Part shown: positions 21,859 through 33,810 of the stretch, one piece after another
How positions within the stretch are numbered: the first letter of the stretch is position 1
How the letters are laid out: every line of letters begins with the position of its first letter
Source: Molossus alvarezi
Taxonomy: Eukaryota; Chordata; Mammalia; Chiroptera; Molossidae
Direction: 5' to 3'
Assembly (NCBI GenBank): GCA_037176705.1
Contig: CM073907.1
Coordinates: 9,703,001 to 9,767,000 of the forward strand
DNA: 64,000 bases
Position numbers and translations under genes: made by a program
Notes under the pieces: generated by a model
Told to the model about the DNA's origin: nothing
Seen by the model: only the letters and a program-made list of their open reading frames with translations
Databases searched by the model: none

Positions 21859-23260
21859 TAAGAGATCTTTCTTTCTTACAGCTGCATAGTATTCCATTGT
21901 GTACATGTACCACAGCTTTTTATCCACTCATTTATTGATGGACACTTGGGCTGTTTCCAGATCTTAGCAATTTTAGATAGTGATGCTATGAACATAGGGG
22001 TGCATATATTCTTTCTGATGGGTGTTTCAGGCTTGTTAGGATTATTTCTGCTATGTCATTCTTCATTTCTGCTTGGTGGTTTTTCATTTCCAGTTGGATG
22101 ATTTTCATTGTTTCTGTATCTTTACTCATGTGGTTGAGGTCTTTGGTCAGGCTGCTGAGCTTCCTCATAATCACTACTACGAAGTCTATATATGATGACT
22201 TGCTGAACTCCATGTCGTTTAGCCCTTCTTCTGGAGAATCCTCTTTTTCTTTCATTTGGGGTTTCTTTGTTTCACCATTGTGGCCATCTCAGCAGGGCTC
22301 GGAGCCTGCCAAGTTTTCCCTGGGGGTGTCCTGCTGATTGTAGTCCCCTCTACCAGGTTTGGATGAGCGTGCAAGAGACCACACTGAACACCAATGTCTA
22401 GTCGTGCTTCCCTGGGTTGAGTCGCAGGCCAAGCCAAGATTCAATTATCCCAGAGCTTTTGCCTGCAGGTTATTCTTCTCTGTTACTTAATGAGCCTCAG
22501 GTGGTGTGTCTCAACGGACTAAAACATCCCCCAGGTGGGCTGGGTAAGAGGATTCCCCTGGGCGAAAGCTGCTTTGAGAAGAAGCGTGTGGGTTAATGGC
22601 TGCAAAGGGTCCCGGGCCTCAGCCTTCACAGGCCGTGACCCCCAACACGGAGAGCCAGGTCCAAGGCTGACAGCCCCCAGAGGGGGGCAGTTCCCGAGGG
22701 AGGGGCAGTTGCTTCTCCCCCAGGGTCAAGCCCTTGGGAAGGGGCTTTTGGAGGAAGACAGCCACTGCCTGGAGGGAGTGACTCAGCACTGAGCTCCTGC
22801 TGGCCTCCGCACCACGAACCCCGAACCCCGACTCCTCACACCCCTCCAGTCCCCTCTGCTGGACCCCAAGGTGAGTGGCTTTCACTGTAATCAGTGCGCT
22901 GGACCTTCGGAGATGTGTTGTTCCCTGCCCCTCTCCTGCCGGGCAGAACCTTAGATTTTTCTCAGCCAGCTGGTATGTGGGCACCCTTCCCTGGTCACCA
23001 CTCTGAAGTGGGGAGCCAGCTGGGGGTTTAAGCCCCGACTTCTCAGAGGGAACTCCTCACAGCTATGGGGGCCTGGCCAGTCCTCTCTCGCCTGCGTCCC
23101 TCCTACCAGCCTGGATTTCGGGTTCTCTTTACATTACAAGGGTTCTCTCCAGCTGCTCTGGAGTTGGTTTTCCCACATGATTTGTCTGTATTGTGATGCC
23201 GGTAGGTCCTGGGAGACGGCCTGGGTAGCTTCCATCCCCTCCTCCTCGGTACAGTTTGAA
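21857..23260 (-). mobile_element. rearranged L1 (ORF2 end joined to ORF1 and 5' UTR)
   Basis: 21857-22041 matches the ORF2 C-terminal region seen again at 29365-29545 and 52950-53120 (TTACAGCTGCATAGTA..CCATTGTGTA). At about 22042 the similarity breaks and the sequence switches to an ORF1 N-terminal coding region (minus strand). GC-rich sequence to about 23260 follows, which I read as L1 5' UTR. The 3' UTR and most of ORF2 are missing. The outer limit of the 5' UTR is uncertain. Confidence 0.65.
22043..22290 (-). pseudogene. L1 ORF1 N-terminal fragment
   Basis: The minus strand reads KQRNPKMKEKEDSPEEGLND, then MEFSKSS, then a Lys/Glu-rich coiled-coil-like run with LEMKNHQAEMKNDIAEI. The DSPEE.LNDME signature and the MK-rich heptads are typical of the ORF1p N terminus. 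The RNA-binding C-terminal half is absent because of the internal join near 22042, so no functional protein is possible. Confidence 0.75.
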
Positions 23261-24420
23261 AAGCACCTTTCCTACCTTGTCTGTCTCTCGCCTACCAGTC
23301 GTCCCGTTTCTGTTGCTCAAGCTTGGAATTCTCTGGGCGAAAGGGGAAACGGTGTTTGACTTGTCACGATATTAAACGAAATATCTGGGATGGTCACCTG
23401 TGGGTTAACGCGTTCATTTGGGCAGCCCGAGTGGGCGCAGTGCACTATGGTTGTGTAAAAAAAATCGGGAGTCTGAGATTTTCAGCAGAGGGAAAAAGAG
23501 CTGAAACTGGAGAAATTATACAGCAATGGGTCCCAGTCTCCAGTACGATTAGTTGCTCCCAGATTCTTCACTAGTGCTGCTTAAAAATACAAGAACTGTT
23601 ACCTTCTGACTTGGTTTGGCCAAGAGATTTAAACCACTTTCCTGATGCCGGAGTAGACAGTCCTTGCAAAGTCTCGTATCTCTCTTCGTCATGGTCTTTG
23701 CTCATCTCAACAGCTGACAAGGCCTCGATCCATTTTTGTTGGGTCGGTGAGGGGTCCACGCAATGATTCAAGTGTTCTCTTCTGCAGAGACTTCAGACCA
23801 GTGGGTTGTTCCAGGCCTCAGGTGAGCTAGTTAATCCCAGACTAATGGTGGTACCTCAATTTGGTGGGACGTATTTTCAAGACTTTTAAAATTTGAATTT
23901 TACCCATGACCACCGACTTAGACAAAAAAGGAAGGAGGCTTCAGGAAGACCCCAAATGTCGAGACATTTGGGCAGGATGTGTTTGTTCAAGTCTGTGAAA
24001 TATTCCTCTCAAGCAATTTTGGTATGTTTCTGTGTCTAAAAGAACTCAGTCTGTGAGATCTGAGAATCCTTTCTGAGCTGGGCAGATGATATGGGCAAAA
24101 TCAAAAGTTGAAGGCTCTTAAAGAAACAAAATGATTGTTATTCCTTATTAGCTATAGCTATGAAAATTTGAAAAACACATACACAAAAAAAACACAGGTA
24201 TGTTAATTACAAAAATGCTGGACTCGGAAGGTTTCTCTCCTTTACTCACACATTAATGCTGTTTTAATTTAAAATAACCAATTTGTTCGTGAAACAAACT
24301 TTATATACATTTAAAAACTGACGTTCTAATAATACCTCTGAGTTTTCCTGTGATCTGGATATTTACGTATTTACATATATGTTACATTACTGTTAATTTT
24401 ACATTGCGATTAGTGGAGGC
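23261..24420. other. unique DNA, no gene seen
   Basis: No recognised repeat. It contains a perfect 10-bp inverted repeat at 23951-23972 and short A-rich runs. ORFs under 85 codons without domain. Confidence 0.5.
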
Positions 24421-24435
24421 CTTACATTTTATTTT

Positions 24436-24709
24436 ATTTTATTTTATTTTTATATTTATTTATTTTTTCTTATCCTCACCCAAGGACATTTTTCCATTTT
24501 TTGTTCAGATAGAGCGGGAGGGAGAGAGAGGAACAGAGAGAGAGAGAGAAACATCGATGTGAAGGGACACATCGAGTGGCTGCCACCCGCACGACCAACC
24601 AGGGCCAGGGACAAACTGCAACCGAGGTACTTGCCCTTAGCAGAAACCGAACCCGGGTCTCTCTGTATCGCAGGCCGACGCTCCAACCGCTGAGCCAAAC
24701 CGGCCAGGG
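24436..24709 (-). mobile_element. Ves SINE, type B, full length
   Basis: Minus-strand copy with an ATCCTCACC tail complement and an intact head (GGCTCAGCGGTTGGAGCG). Duplication CTTACATTTTATTTT at 24421 and 24710. A (TTTTA)n tract sits at its left edge. Confidence 0.95.
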
Positions 24710-24724
24710 CTTACATTTTATTTT

Positions 24725-26031
24725 TAGCTGGAGACTCACACCTGCCTTAGGATCTATTTCAAGATAAAATTAATTTTAACCTGCTAATAGGAAGGTAGAA
24801 TTCTAAATCACATTCAAATTTGACCTTTTAGTTTTTCATATATTTTTTAAAGTTTTTATTTAACATGAGATTGTTATATCTTTTCACTTTATAACGTCTT
24901 TTAAGCCTTAGTTTAGATAAAGTTTCAAGGATTTATTTATCTAATCAAAAGTTAATAATTAAACATCCGTGGATTTTTACTATAACATTAGAGGACCCTA
25001 ATTCTTTTTTTTTTTTAATCATCTAAAATTTTGGATACTCTTTTTACATTTCTTATTGATTAAAACAGTCCTTTGTTTTAAGGTACTTTTATTAAGATAC
25101 AGTAAGCTCTGCTATCAACTTTCTTATACAACGCACACAAAAATTGTACCTCGGCTATACATTAAAGCTAAAATCAATTTTCAGCATCTTGCAAAGGGTT
25201 AAGAAGTAAAGAGTTGTAAGGATAACCTTGGCATTGTTGGGGGAGTCCACAGGGGATGTTGTTAATGTGCCTGACAAGTCAATTATATCCCATCCACAAA
25301 TGTTTTGATGCCTGCAATATGAATAATACTGTATCGCCGATGACAAGGGTGCCTCTAAATTCCGGCGTGGAATAGTCACGGGAAATGGTAGTGGATGGAA
25401 TGCTAACTCCTGACTCTGGAACAAACAGCATGGATACTCTCTGCCACGCTCCATTTAATTCCAGGGGCATCAAAAGAAAACTCAAGCTCCTCAGAAAATA
25501 ACTCGAGCCCCATGTCTCTGATAAAATAAAATGCTTACCCACAGACATAAATTACCATGGAAATAAAAAGAGGACCGAAATAATAATAAAAAAAATCACA
25601 CAGCTTCCTAAGCTCTTAAATCAAAGTGGCAGAGAGAGGAAGGCCTGGCTGCTTGGTGGGTAATCTTGGCGGCTTTGCCCAACAGGTTTGCTCAGCGGAT
25701 GATGGGAAAAGGTTATTCATCATTTCCAAGAGCAGAGAATTTTAAGAGTCATTTCTGTGGACGCCTGTTTGGAGATTTGGGCTCTGGAGATATTAGGAAT
25801 TAGAATGCAGTCCCTATAACTGAGTTTAACAGTCACAAAACTCTTGCCCCAGTAGGGTTCTCAGCAGCAAACACAATGTTGCCCCTCCCTCTCCCCTCTC
25901 CACAGACCATTCACATAGTCTCTTCCAAGGTTCATAATTCACCTGTCAGCTATGCCTTTCTGCTTTCTGTCCTCTTTCCCAACCCCTTTTCAATTCCCTT
26001 CTTATTTATACATGAGAAACAGTTCTCATTA
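24725..26031. other. unique DNA, AT-rich then mixed
   Basis: No gene and no clear transposon. The minus-strand ORFs at 25155-25548 overlap in two frames and show no domain. The block at 25610-25760 is GC-balanced and repeat-free. Confidence 0.5.
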
Positions 26032-26042
26032 AAAAGTAAACA

Positions 26043-26318
26043 GCCCTGGCTGGTTTGGCTCAGTGGTTGGAGTGACAGCTCTTGGACCAAAGAGCTCGGG
26101 TTCGATTCTGGTCAATGGCATGTACCTGGGTTGCAGGTTGGGTCATTGGCCCCAGTCGAGGTCATGCAGGAGGCAACCAATCAATGTGTCTCTCTCACAT
26201 GTTGTTTCTCTCTCTCTCTCCCTCCATCCTTCCCTCCCTTCCACTCTATTTAAAAATCAGTGCAAAGATATCTTTGGGTGAGGATTAACAACAACAACAA
26301 ACACACACACAAGAAGAC
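26043..26318 (+). mobile_element. Ves SINE, type B, diverged
   Basis: Plus-strand copy with head GCCCTGGCTGGTTTGGCTCA, B box GGTTCGATTCT and tail GGGTGAGGATTAACAACAAC. AAAAGTAAACA flanks it at 26032 and 26319. Confidence 0.9.
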
Positions 26319-26329
26319 AAAAGTAAACA

Positions 26330-28640
26330 CACAAAATGCATTTATAATTGAAGCCCTCTCATGCCGACACCTTTCTCAGAGGGAACGGTTACAGACAATG
26401 CGCAACGCATCTTTGTGGGTGTTATTCTTTAGAAGTACATATACATGCAGGTACGTACGTGTACAGAAATAAATGGTGTCCCTGCTCCTGGCACCTGTCC
26501 ATATTATGTCTAGTGAAACATACTTGGAAGACAGATGTGTTAGATCAATGCACAGATATTCCTCTTACCCCAAATTTCATGGGCTTTTGCCTACCACATG
26601 GAAATATGGTGGAGATAAATATGATAAAATACCACTAGGTTGTCTATCGACTTTCTAGGTAATTTATACCATGTTAGAGTACAAAATACTGTATACATCA
26701 CTGCCCCCAGACACACATTTTACTCTCCTGTAGAACTTAAGGAAAGCTTGACTATTGCCCAGAAGGCCAGGGTTAACCCTAGGATTGCCAGTAGGGTATG
26801 GATGTCAAGGCGAATCATAGGATAAGTCATTCCTAATTATTTTGGTTAATGTACAATGATCCTGACTGCATTCAGGAGCAAAGACAGAAGGCTGATTCCA
26901 GTTCTGGTACAAATGGGCCTCTGACCCTAACTGGGTTTGGAAAAGTTTCCAGGTCTCGCTCAGATACCCCCCTGTGGACCAACTAGAGGTTCTTCCAATG
27001 TTCTCCAAGGCTTTTCCTAACTAACAGGGTCCCTTTGCACCTGTCTCTTGGACAGGTCATAGGTGTTTGCGGTATTCCGAGTTATTTGAAACAATTTGCA
27101 ACAAAATCTCCCACCTACCCCTCCTTTTTGTAGAATTTGCCATATATCACAGGACTAAGTGATACATAGATCGTTTACTTCAATTTCATGTTGTGGTGTC
27201 TTGAGTTTGGATAATGAGCCTGTTTGTTCAAAATCCAATTACCCATTCTATTTTCTCACCCTCGACTACATATGTGAAGACATTCATTGCCCACACCCCC
27301 ACACCACTCCCAATGCCACACAACACATAAAGAGAGCTTTGTGAAAGAGGTAGGATTCAAAGCGAGGGGAGGGGCCGACTTGAAAGGGAAGGCATGATTC
27401 CAGGTCTCAGAAGCAGCATGGAGGAAGTGTAAAATCAGAAGTGGGAAAAATCAAACACTAACAAGTTGAGTTGGGGGAGAACAGAGGGAGCTTTGAGGGC
27501 AAGGGTCTTCGGAAGGGAAGGCACGGGGACATTTTTCGAACCCCGATTGAAGGGCAGCTCCCAGAGAGACAAAGACCCGCTTTAAGCTCCCAAAAGAGCA
27601 AACAAAGTCCCAACTTAATACAGATGTTGCAATGATTCAACAATTCCCTTGTGTTCACCTATTAGGGATAAAACTGGGCAAGGTCCAAACATCTACCTAA
27701 GAAACAGCGCTGAAGTTAAAGATTGGGTCCCCATCCAATGGTATCAGCTGGGCCTCTGTTCTCTCATCAAAACAATGAGACATGAAGACACAGAGTCAAA
27801 CAGATGGGCTACCTTTTGCTCAACTGGACTTTCATGCAAAAGGCCAGATTCTTTTGTTGTAGAGAAAAAGGGATGATTGCCTTAGAGAATATCCATCATG
27901 GAGGGAAAGTTACATCAAAGAATTGCAATGGCAAATGGAACATTGAGATGGTTTCACCTCTAATGAGAGAGGAAGAGAGAAAGAAGGAAATCTGGATAAT
28001 GTGAAATATTTCTAATTTATAAAAGAGAGAACTCAGTCAGGATTCATTGAAAATCCCAGGTACACAAGTAAGTTGAAATGAAAGAAAACTCAGTTTATTC
28101 AATTCAATGCAAAAACCAAGAAATATTGTCGGAGGTATTTCTTCTACCAACCAAGGACATGTGCTAAAAAAAACATGGCAAAGATGTAAAATTTCAGAAA
28201 ACCTCAGCCCTTCGAGCTGAACAGTTTCCAAATGACAATGGTAGTGTCATTTTTGACAAGTCTGTGGTCTCCCTTTCATGAGGAATTTGTAGATGTCCAG
28301 GAATGTAGGTTGTATCTTTATGGGTTTGCCAAAAGGGAAGTCATTCATCAGCTCTTGGCGTTTTTGTTTGTTTGTTTGTTTGTTTGTTTTAACATGCAAT
28401 TTCAATAGTTTTGAAACAGCTGACTTTGGAGTTGACATTTCCTCAACAATGATCTTTGTATCATTTTAAAAGGGAAAGAGGTGGTAAGGATGGGGTTCTT
28501 TTCCAAAGCTCATTAATTGAATGCAAATGAATTGCCAACTCATTCTAATGCAGGGTGTTTTAATTAAAAATGGGTCCAGGTGATGTAATAAAAATAACGA
28601 GAGAATGAACTCGACTTAGAATTTGATAACCTTTTATACA
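26330..28640. other. unique DNA, no gene seen
   Basis: About 2.3 kb without a recognised transposon. It has an ACGTACGT-type palindromic word near 26453-26460 and a (TTTG)n tract at about 28365-28389. ORFs are short and on both strands. Confidence 0.5.
28440..28570. promoter_or_regulatory. candidate element with octamer and TTAATTAA
   Basis: ATTAATTGAATGCAAATGA contains a homeodomain core abutting an exact octamer (28521-28528). TTAATTAA follows at 28560-28567. The block is repeat-free and ends before the L1 at 28645. Confidence 0.3.
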
Positions 28641-28644
28641 CTAT

Positions 28645-28735
28645 TCTCTTTTTTATTGTTGGAAGTATTACAGATGTCCCCCCTTTTCTCCCATTGACCC
28701 CCTCCTCCCTCTCTTCTTCTGCTTTCCCCCCACAA
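28645..28735 (-). mobile_element. short L1 3'-end fragment
   Basis: TTATTGTTGGAAGTATTACAG then ATGTCC..CCATTGACCCCCTCC matches the 3' UTR start seen in the L1s at 52600 and 61752, minus strand. It is heavily 5' truncated (about 90 bp). Confidence 0.7.
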
Positions 28736-29004
28736 ATAACTCTTAAGCAGAGCATTTGAGTGTGTTTATAAATGTAGACGCTTTTCCAGTAATTGTCTTT
28801 GTAAGGAAAGTCACACACAAGGGATGAGCTTGCAAAGGAGTAGAATTCACTGGCTGGACAAGTGATGGACGTCCATCCTTCATAACAGATTTCTCAAGAT
28901 CCTCCAAAGCCAGTGTCTCCAAAGAGGTTTTCCTACTTCACTCAGGACCAACTCAGTACCTTGTGATCCAGATGTTTCCTATCAGGGTTTGTCAGTGCAT
29001 CTTC

Positions 29005-30090
29005 TTTTTTTTTTTTTCTTTCTCATTTTATTTATTTTTAATTTAATTTTATTTTTGTTACAGATGTTTCTCCTTTTTTACCCCATTGACACCGTCCTCC
29101 CCATCCCCCCAGCCCGTCCTCGGCTTTGTTGCCCATGTCCATTGGTTATACGTACATGCATGTAAGTTCTGTGGTTTATCTCTTCCCTCCCCCCACTACA
29201 GTCTGTACCCTTCTTCCACGTCTCTGGGTCTACCCAATTCCTCAGACTGTTATGATCATTATATTCCACAAATAAGTGAGATCATGTGGTATTTGTCTTT
29301 CTCTGCTTGGCTTGTTTTGCTTAGCATAATACTCTCCAGGTTTTTCCATGCCATGTCAAAGGATAAGAGATCTTTCTTTCTTACAGCTGCATAGTACTCC
29401 ATTGTGTACATGTACCACAGCTTTTTTATCCATTCATCTACTGATGGACACTTGGGTTGTTCCAGATCTTAGCGATTGTAAATAGTGCTGCTATGAACAT
29501 AGGGGTATATATATTCTTCCTGATTGGTGTTTCAGGCTTCTTAGGGTATATTCCTAGAAGTGGGATCACTGGGTCAAATGGCAGTTCAATTTTTAACTTT
29601 TTGAGATAACATCATAGTGTTTTCCACGGAGGCTGCACCAGTCTGCATTCCCACCAGCAGTGTATTAGAGTCCCCTTTACTCCACACCCTCGCCAACACT
29701 TGTTATTTGATGATTTGTTGATGGCGGACATTCTGACAGGTGTGAGGTGATACCTCCTAGTTGTTTTAATTTGCATCTCTCTGATGATTAGTGATGTTGA
29801 GCATTTCTTCATAACGTCTCTTGGCCATTTGTATGTCCTTTTTGGAGAGGTGTCTATTTAGTTCCTCTGCCCATTTTTTAATTGGGGTCTTTGTCTTTTG
29901 TCAAGTTGTATGAGTACTCTATATATTTTGGAAATTAATCCCTTATCTGCTGCATCATTGGCAATTATGCTCTCCCATGTAGTGGGATCCCTCTCTGTTT
30001 TGATGGTTGTTTCTTTTGCTGTGCAGAAGCTTTTTAGTTTGATGTAGTCCCATGTGTTCATTTTTTTCTTTTGTTTCTCTTGCCTTAGGT
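29005..30090 (-). mobile_element. 5'-truncated L1, 3' UTR and ORF2 C-terminal part
   Basis: Minus strand: T-rich left edge (tail complement), 3' UTR with GTTACAGATGTTTCTCC, then ORF2 C-terminal coding (minus-strand frames at 29612-29812 with [17 protein letters not shown] and [11 protein letters not shown], and 29858-30061 with [18 protein letters not shown]). Frameshifts separate these blocks, so it is a dead copy. Similarity ends near 30085-30090. Confidence 0.9.
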
Positions 30091-30114
30091 GTTGTATGAT
30101 GGTCTATTTTCTTT

Positions 30115-30495
30115 CGGAGTAAAATAATCATCATAATTTGTAGTTCTATAAATGTCTTATGGCAAGTCTGATCACCAGGTATCCAGAAATGTATAATCTG
30201 ACCAGGAGAATGTATTTTCATTATGCAGTTTTAGCCATTACTGAAAGTATTCAACATTTTAGGGGTCATTGAAATTAGTTACTAAAATATATGAATGTTA
30301 AAAACATCAGCAAGTTAAAAAAACTAAGCATTCGACTTAATTTCTGGGAGAAACAATTCATGGACTAGACTAAGAGCTATACTGTGTCATAATAACTGTC
30401 CTAGATAACTGATCACATATCTCCTAGATGGATTCTAAGTGAAATCATGGGGGGAAGACAAGGCAACGCGTTTCCGAGGCTTGGATTGGAGGAGG
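30115..30495. other. unique AT-rich DNA
   Basis: No gene or recognised repeat. Confidence 0.5.
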
Positions 30496-30505
30496 TTTAA
30501 AGTTA

Positions 30506-30715
30506 GCCTGGCCGGTGTGGCTCAGTGGTTGAGCGTTGACCCTGCACCAAGAGGTCGCTGGTTCGATTCCTGGTCAGGGCACATGCCCAGGTTGTGGGCC
30601 CGATCCCAGTGGGGGGCATGCAGGAGGCGGCCAATCGATGTTCTCTCTCATTGATGTTTCTATCTCTCCCTCTCACTTCCTCTCTCTCTAAAATCAATAA
30701 AGGAAAAAAAAGTTT
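30506..30715 (+). mobile_element. Ves SINE, type A, full length
   Basis: Well preserved copy: A box TGGCTCAGTGGTTGAGCG, B box GGTTCGATTCC, end AATCAATAAAGG. Duplication TTTAAAGTTA at 30496-30505 and 30716-30725. Confidence 0.95.
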
Positions 30716-30829
30716 TTTAAAGTTATCCAAAGTCAAGGGCATCTATTCAAACTCAGTGATCTGAAACAGTATCGAAAATCTTATTTCATAATTATAAGAA
30801 TGGCTGCTTCCACTTAGGCAACTCATTTT

Positions 30830-30975
30830 AGCCTGAGCACTGTACCTGACTGTGTTTAATTCTCACAATAATTAGTATTAGTCGTTGTTTACAGATGGGG
30901 AAACTGAGGCTTAGGAAGACTCAAGTCAGGTCTCACAACCCGAACTAGATCGTTCATGGATTTCAAAGTGGGTTT
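30830..30975 (-). repeat. MIR SINE fragment
   Basis: Reverse complement of the MIR core: TTTACAGATGGGGAAACTGAGG preceded by AATTCTCACAATAATTAGTA and followed by GACTCAAGTCAGGTCTCACA. Confidence 0.75.
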
Positions 30976-31200
30976 GTTTGTCCAAGCCTCTGACCACACT
31001 TTCTTAGGTTCGGCTCGATTTAATACCACATATTTAATCAAATATATTGAATTTGGCGAAATAGTCACCCATTGTGATAGAAACAGGTCTAGAGACCATA
31101 AATGCCATTTTTAACCCTCTGGAATCTTCCAGACAACTAGAGAGAGGGTAAGACAATGATTAAAACCAACTAACTGTCTACCCTTTAGAGGAGTAAATTT

Positions 31201-31384
31201 CCTTTTTTTTTTTTGACAGTGTTTTAAATTGATTTTGAAATAGATAGATGTGAGAGAGAGAGAAACATCGATGTGTTGTTCCATTCATTTACGCATTCAT
31301 TGGTTGAGTCTTGTATGTGTCCTGAAACCCACAACCTTGGAGTGTTGGGACAATGCTCTAACCAACGAGCTATCTGGCTGGGGT
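31201..31384 (-). mobile_element. Ves SINE, type C, full length
   Basis: Minus-strand copy: head CCCCAGCCAGATAGCTCGTT, then an ACACATACAAG-like block and CCAATGAATGCGTAAATGAA, then a CGATGTTTCTCTCTCTC tract. Diverged. Confidence 0.8.
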
Positions 31385-31385
31385 G

Positions 31386-32256
31386 TGCATTTCTGATGGT
31401 GGTTCTCTTTCATGGAGGAAGGGTGATGGGGGTGAGTTGCAAAATTTACCAGCCTTCCAAGTGTAAAAGTAACAAATGCTTCCTGTGAGCAACTGTGTCC
31501 CTGACGTGTAAGCAAAATCGTCCACAGTAAATAAAGACACGATAGCGCATAACAGTCACTGCACGTTACACTGTCTTGATGACTGAATTATTGGATTTTA
31601 ATACTTGTTTGTCTCAAGTTACCTAGATTTTTTTTTCCTTACTAAGCTGTCATACATTGAAATTCACATTTCCCACTCTAGCCTGATTATAGGCAATTAT
31701 ACATTTATCAAAATCGAGAGAAAAGAGTGTTAAATGTTATAATCAACATTTAAGACAGGAAAAATGATCATTAAACTTTATAGGATAATGAAAAATCATG
31801 GGACGTACTTAATATGTTTAGTATCTGAAATGATTGCCTGGATAATACAGAGAAGCAGCTTCTTTCTATACCACTCATCTTACCGGTTCCTCTCCTTTTG
31901 AAAAGTGTTGGCAACTATAATCTTTTCCCGGATAATATTTTCTGCACACATAAAAATCTAACTCCCACACCTTGATGTCTACATCAATGGCTTATTTCCT
32001 CCAACATGAACCCAGGAAACGGAGTGATTATTTGCCCATGAGCCTAAAAGGTGAACATTGAGGATTATCAAGTAGGTGTCGTTGTGAGACACCTTCCTTC
32101 TTTAGGACAATTTCATACCAGCTGCACAATTCATCAGAATAGAAATTCTGTCTCAGTGAATGCCATGCGCCCAAAGAGACTTGAGCAGTGTGGTCCCTAA
32201 CTCATAGCAAGGGCTCACCAAAGGGTTTATTTTGTTTTTAATAAAATAATGAATAA
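31386..32256. other. unique AT-rich DNA
   Basis: No gene or recognised repeat. Confidence 0.5.
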
Positions 32257-32445
32257 TAGGTGTGGCTCAGTGGATTGAGCGTAGTCCCATGGACTGAGAG
32301 GTCCCGGTTCAATTGCTGGTCAGGGCACATGCCTGGGTTGTGGGCTTGATCCCCAGTAGGGGGTGTGCAGGAAGCAGCTGATGGATGTTTCTATCTCTCT
32401 TCCTTGCTTTCTCAAAAAATCAATAGAAACATATATATTTTTTAA
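32257..32445 (+). mobile_element. Ves SINE, type A variant
   Basis: GGTGTGGCTCAGTGGATTGAGC, then a diverged B box GGTTCAATTGC, then CAGTAGGGGGTGTGCAGG and a short CT tract. It shares the GGATTGAGC..AGGTCCC variants with the copy at 36580, so the two belong to one subfamily. Confidence 0.9.
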
Positions 32446-33607
32446 AGTCCTCATTATCATCACACTTATAATGAACCACACGTATTACTTTAAAAAACCG
32501 TCTTTAGGAGATTTAGGAGATTCAAGGAGCACGAGAGACTGTAAAAATGAATCACTGCCTTGGTGATTCGACTTTGACTTTGAGCTGAGTGTCCCAGAGG
32601 TTGGAAGTTCATTTCTGAGGGACCACTGAGCCTGCTCAATGAACTTCCAGTCATGGCCAATAGGGGGCTTCCATTTGGGTTTCCCACAGAACCCGCAAAC
32701 GAGAAAGGAGAAACGAGGACCCAAGTCCCTGTGCTTCCCTGCTTTCTGACACTGCAGGCTGAAGTTTGGTCGTGGTTGAGTTGCAGTGAGACCTTCCAGC
32801 TTAGAGGAGAAAGCAAGTACTCAGCCCCTGAAGGGGCCAGGCTGGTCAGCCTTGAAGGCTCTACCCATGACCAGATATGAGGATGCTTGGCTCGGACCTC
32901 ACGGTGTCCTGTGTCCTTTCTTTTTTCTGTCGTTGGGCATGGCTTCCTTCCAGGTTGCTATTACCTCCACCATTCATCATGGGACAAGAGCAGGGATACA
33001 CTGAAGATGCTTTCTCTCTCCTATGACCTTGTCAGAGTCAGAGAACATAATACATGTAAAGCCACGCGTGATCAGATTTCGTTTCTCTCATTAATAGGAT
33101 TAATAAGTGGCCTGGTTTCTTTCTCACTTCAACCTTGGTGGCCGGAAGGGCACCTAGGGGCTCACCCAGGGTGGCAATCCAGATGGTAGGCCCAGCATTG
33201 CAATTTTGTTCAATGGTGTTGCTAACGAGAGCAAAGGTTTTACACTATTCATTTCTTCTCCTTTGCTGTGGGACTCCTGTTCCTCCGGCTTTTATTAAAA
33301 TGATGACAAAGATGAGTTGTATTGTACACCATACAAGGCAGTTGTGCCCCTAGGATCTGAGGTCACCGTCACAGCCCCTTTTTCGCTCATCTTATCAATG
33401 AAAAGTGGAAGCTGGGTGCTTTGCCTGCAGTAATGTAGGCCACGGTGCTGGACCCTGGTTTTGCGAACGCCGCTGTTGACCGCATCTGTGTCTTCATGGC
33501 TTTTGAGATCATCGGTGAGAGCAAAATAGACTTGGGCTAATTGACCTCGAATGAGTGAAATCTGAGTTTGGAGAAAGCAGAGTGGGCATATACAGAATGT
33601 CAAGTTC
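32446..33607. other. unique DNA, no gene seen
   Basis: Contains a perfect 12-bp inverted repeat with a 24-nt loop (32602-32649). Overlapping ORFs of about 65-110 codons at 32485-33353 occur on both strands and show no domain. Confidence 0.5.
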
Positions 33608-33810
33608 AGCCCTGGCCAGTGTGGCTCAGGGGTTAGAGCATCAGCCTGCAGACTCAAGGGTCTTGGGTTCGATTCCTGGTCAGGGGCACACACCTGAGTT
33701 GTCGTGTGGGAGACAACCAATCGATGTATCCCTCTCACATCAATGTTTCTCTCTCTCGCTCTGAAGATACAATGGAAAAATATCCCCCATTTAAGGATAA
33801 AAAAAACAAA
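33608..33810 (+). mobile_element. Ves SINE, type B with internal deletion
   Basis: Head CCCTGGCCAGTGTGGCTCAG, B box GGTTCGATTCC, then the body is shortened between CACACACCTGAGTTG and AGACAACCAATCGATG, and it ends near AAGGATAAAA. Confidence 0.85.

Noticed and set aside
22441..23260. GC-rich sequence with splice-like words (AAGGTGAGT) considered as a host exon
   Set aside because: It is continuous with the L1 ORF1 start and is better read as antisense L1 5' UTR; frames are not conserved-looking.
26700..27130. mixed-composition block considered as a decayed retroviral or host coding fragment
   Set aside because: No recognisable protein motif in any frame and no LTR nearby.
30506..30600. tRNA-like A and B boxes, considered as tRNA genes here and in other Ves copies
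   Set aside because: They are the tRNA-derived heads of SINEs; no cloverleaf acceptor pairing and they are followed by Ves bodies.
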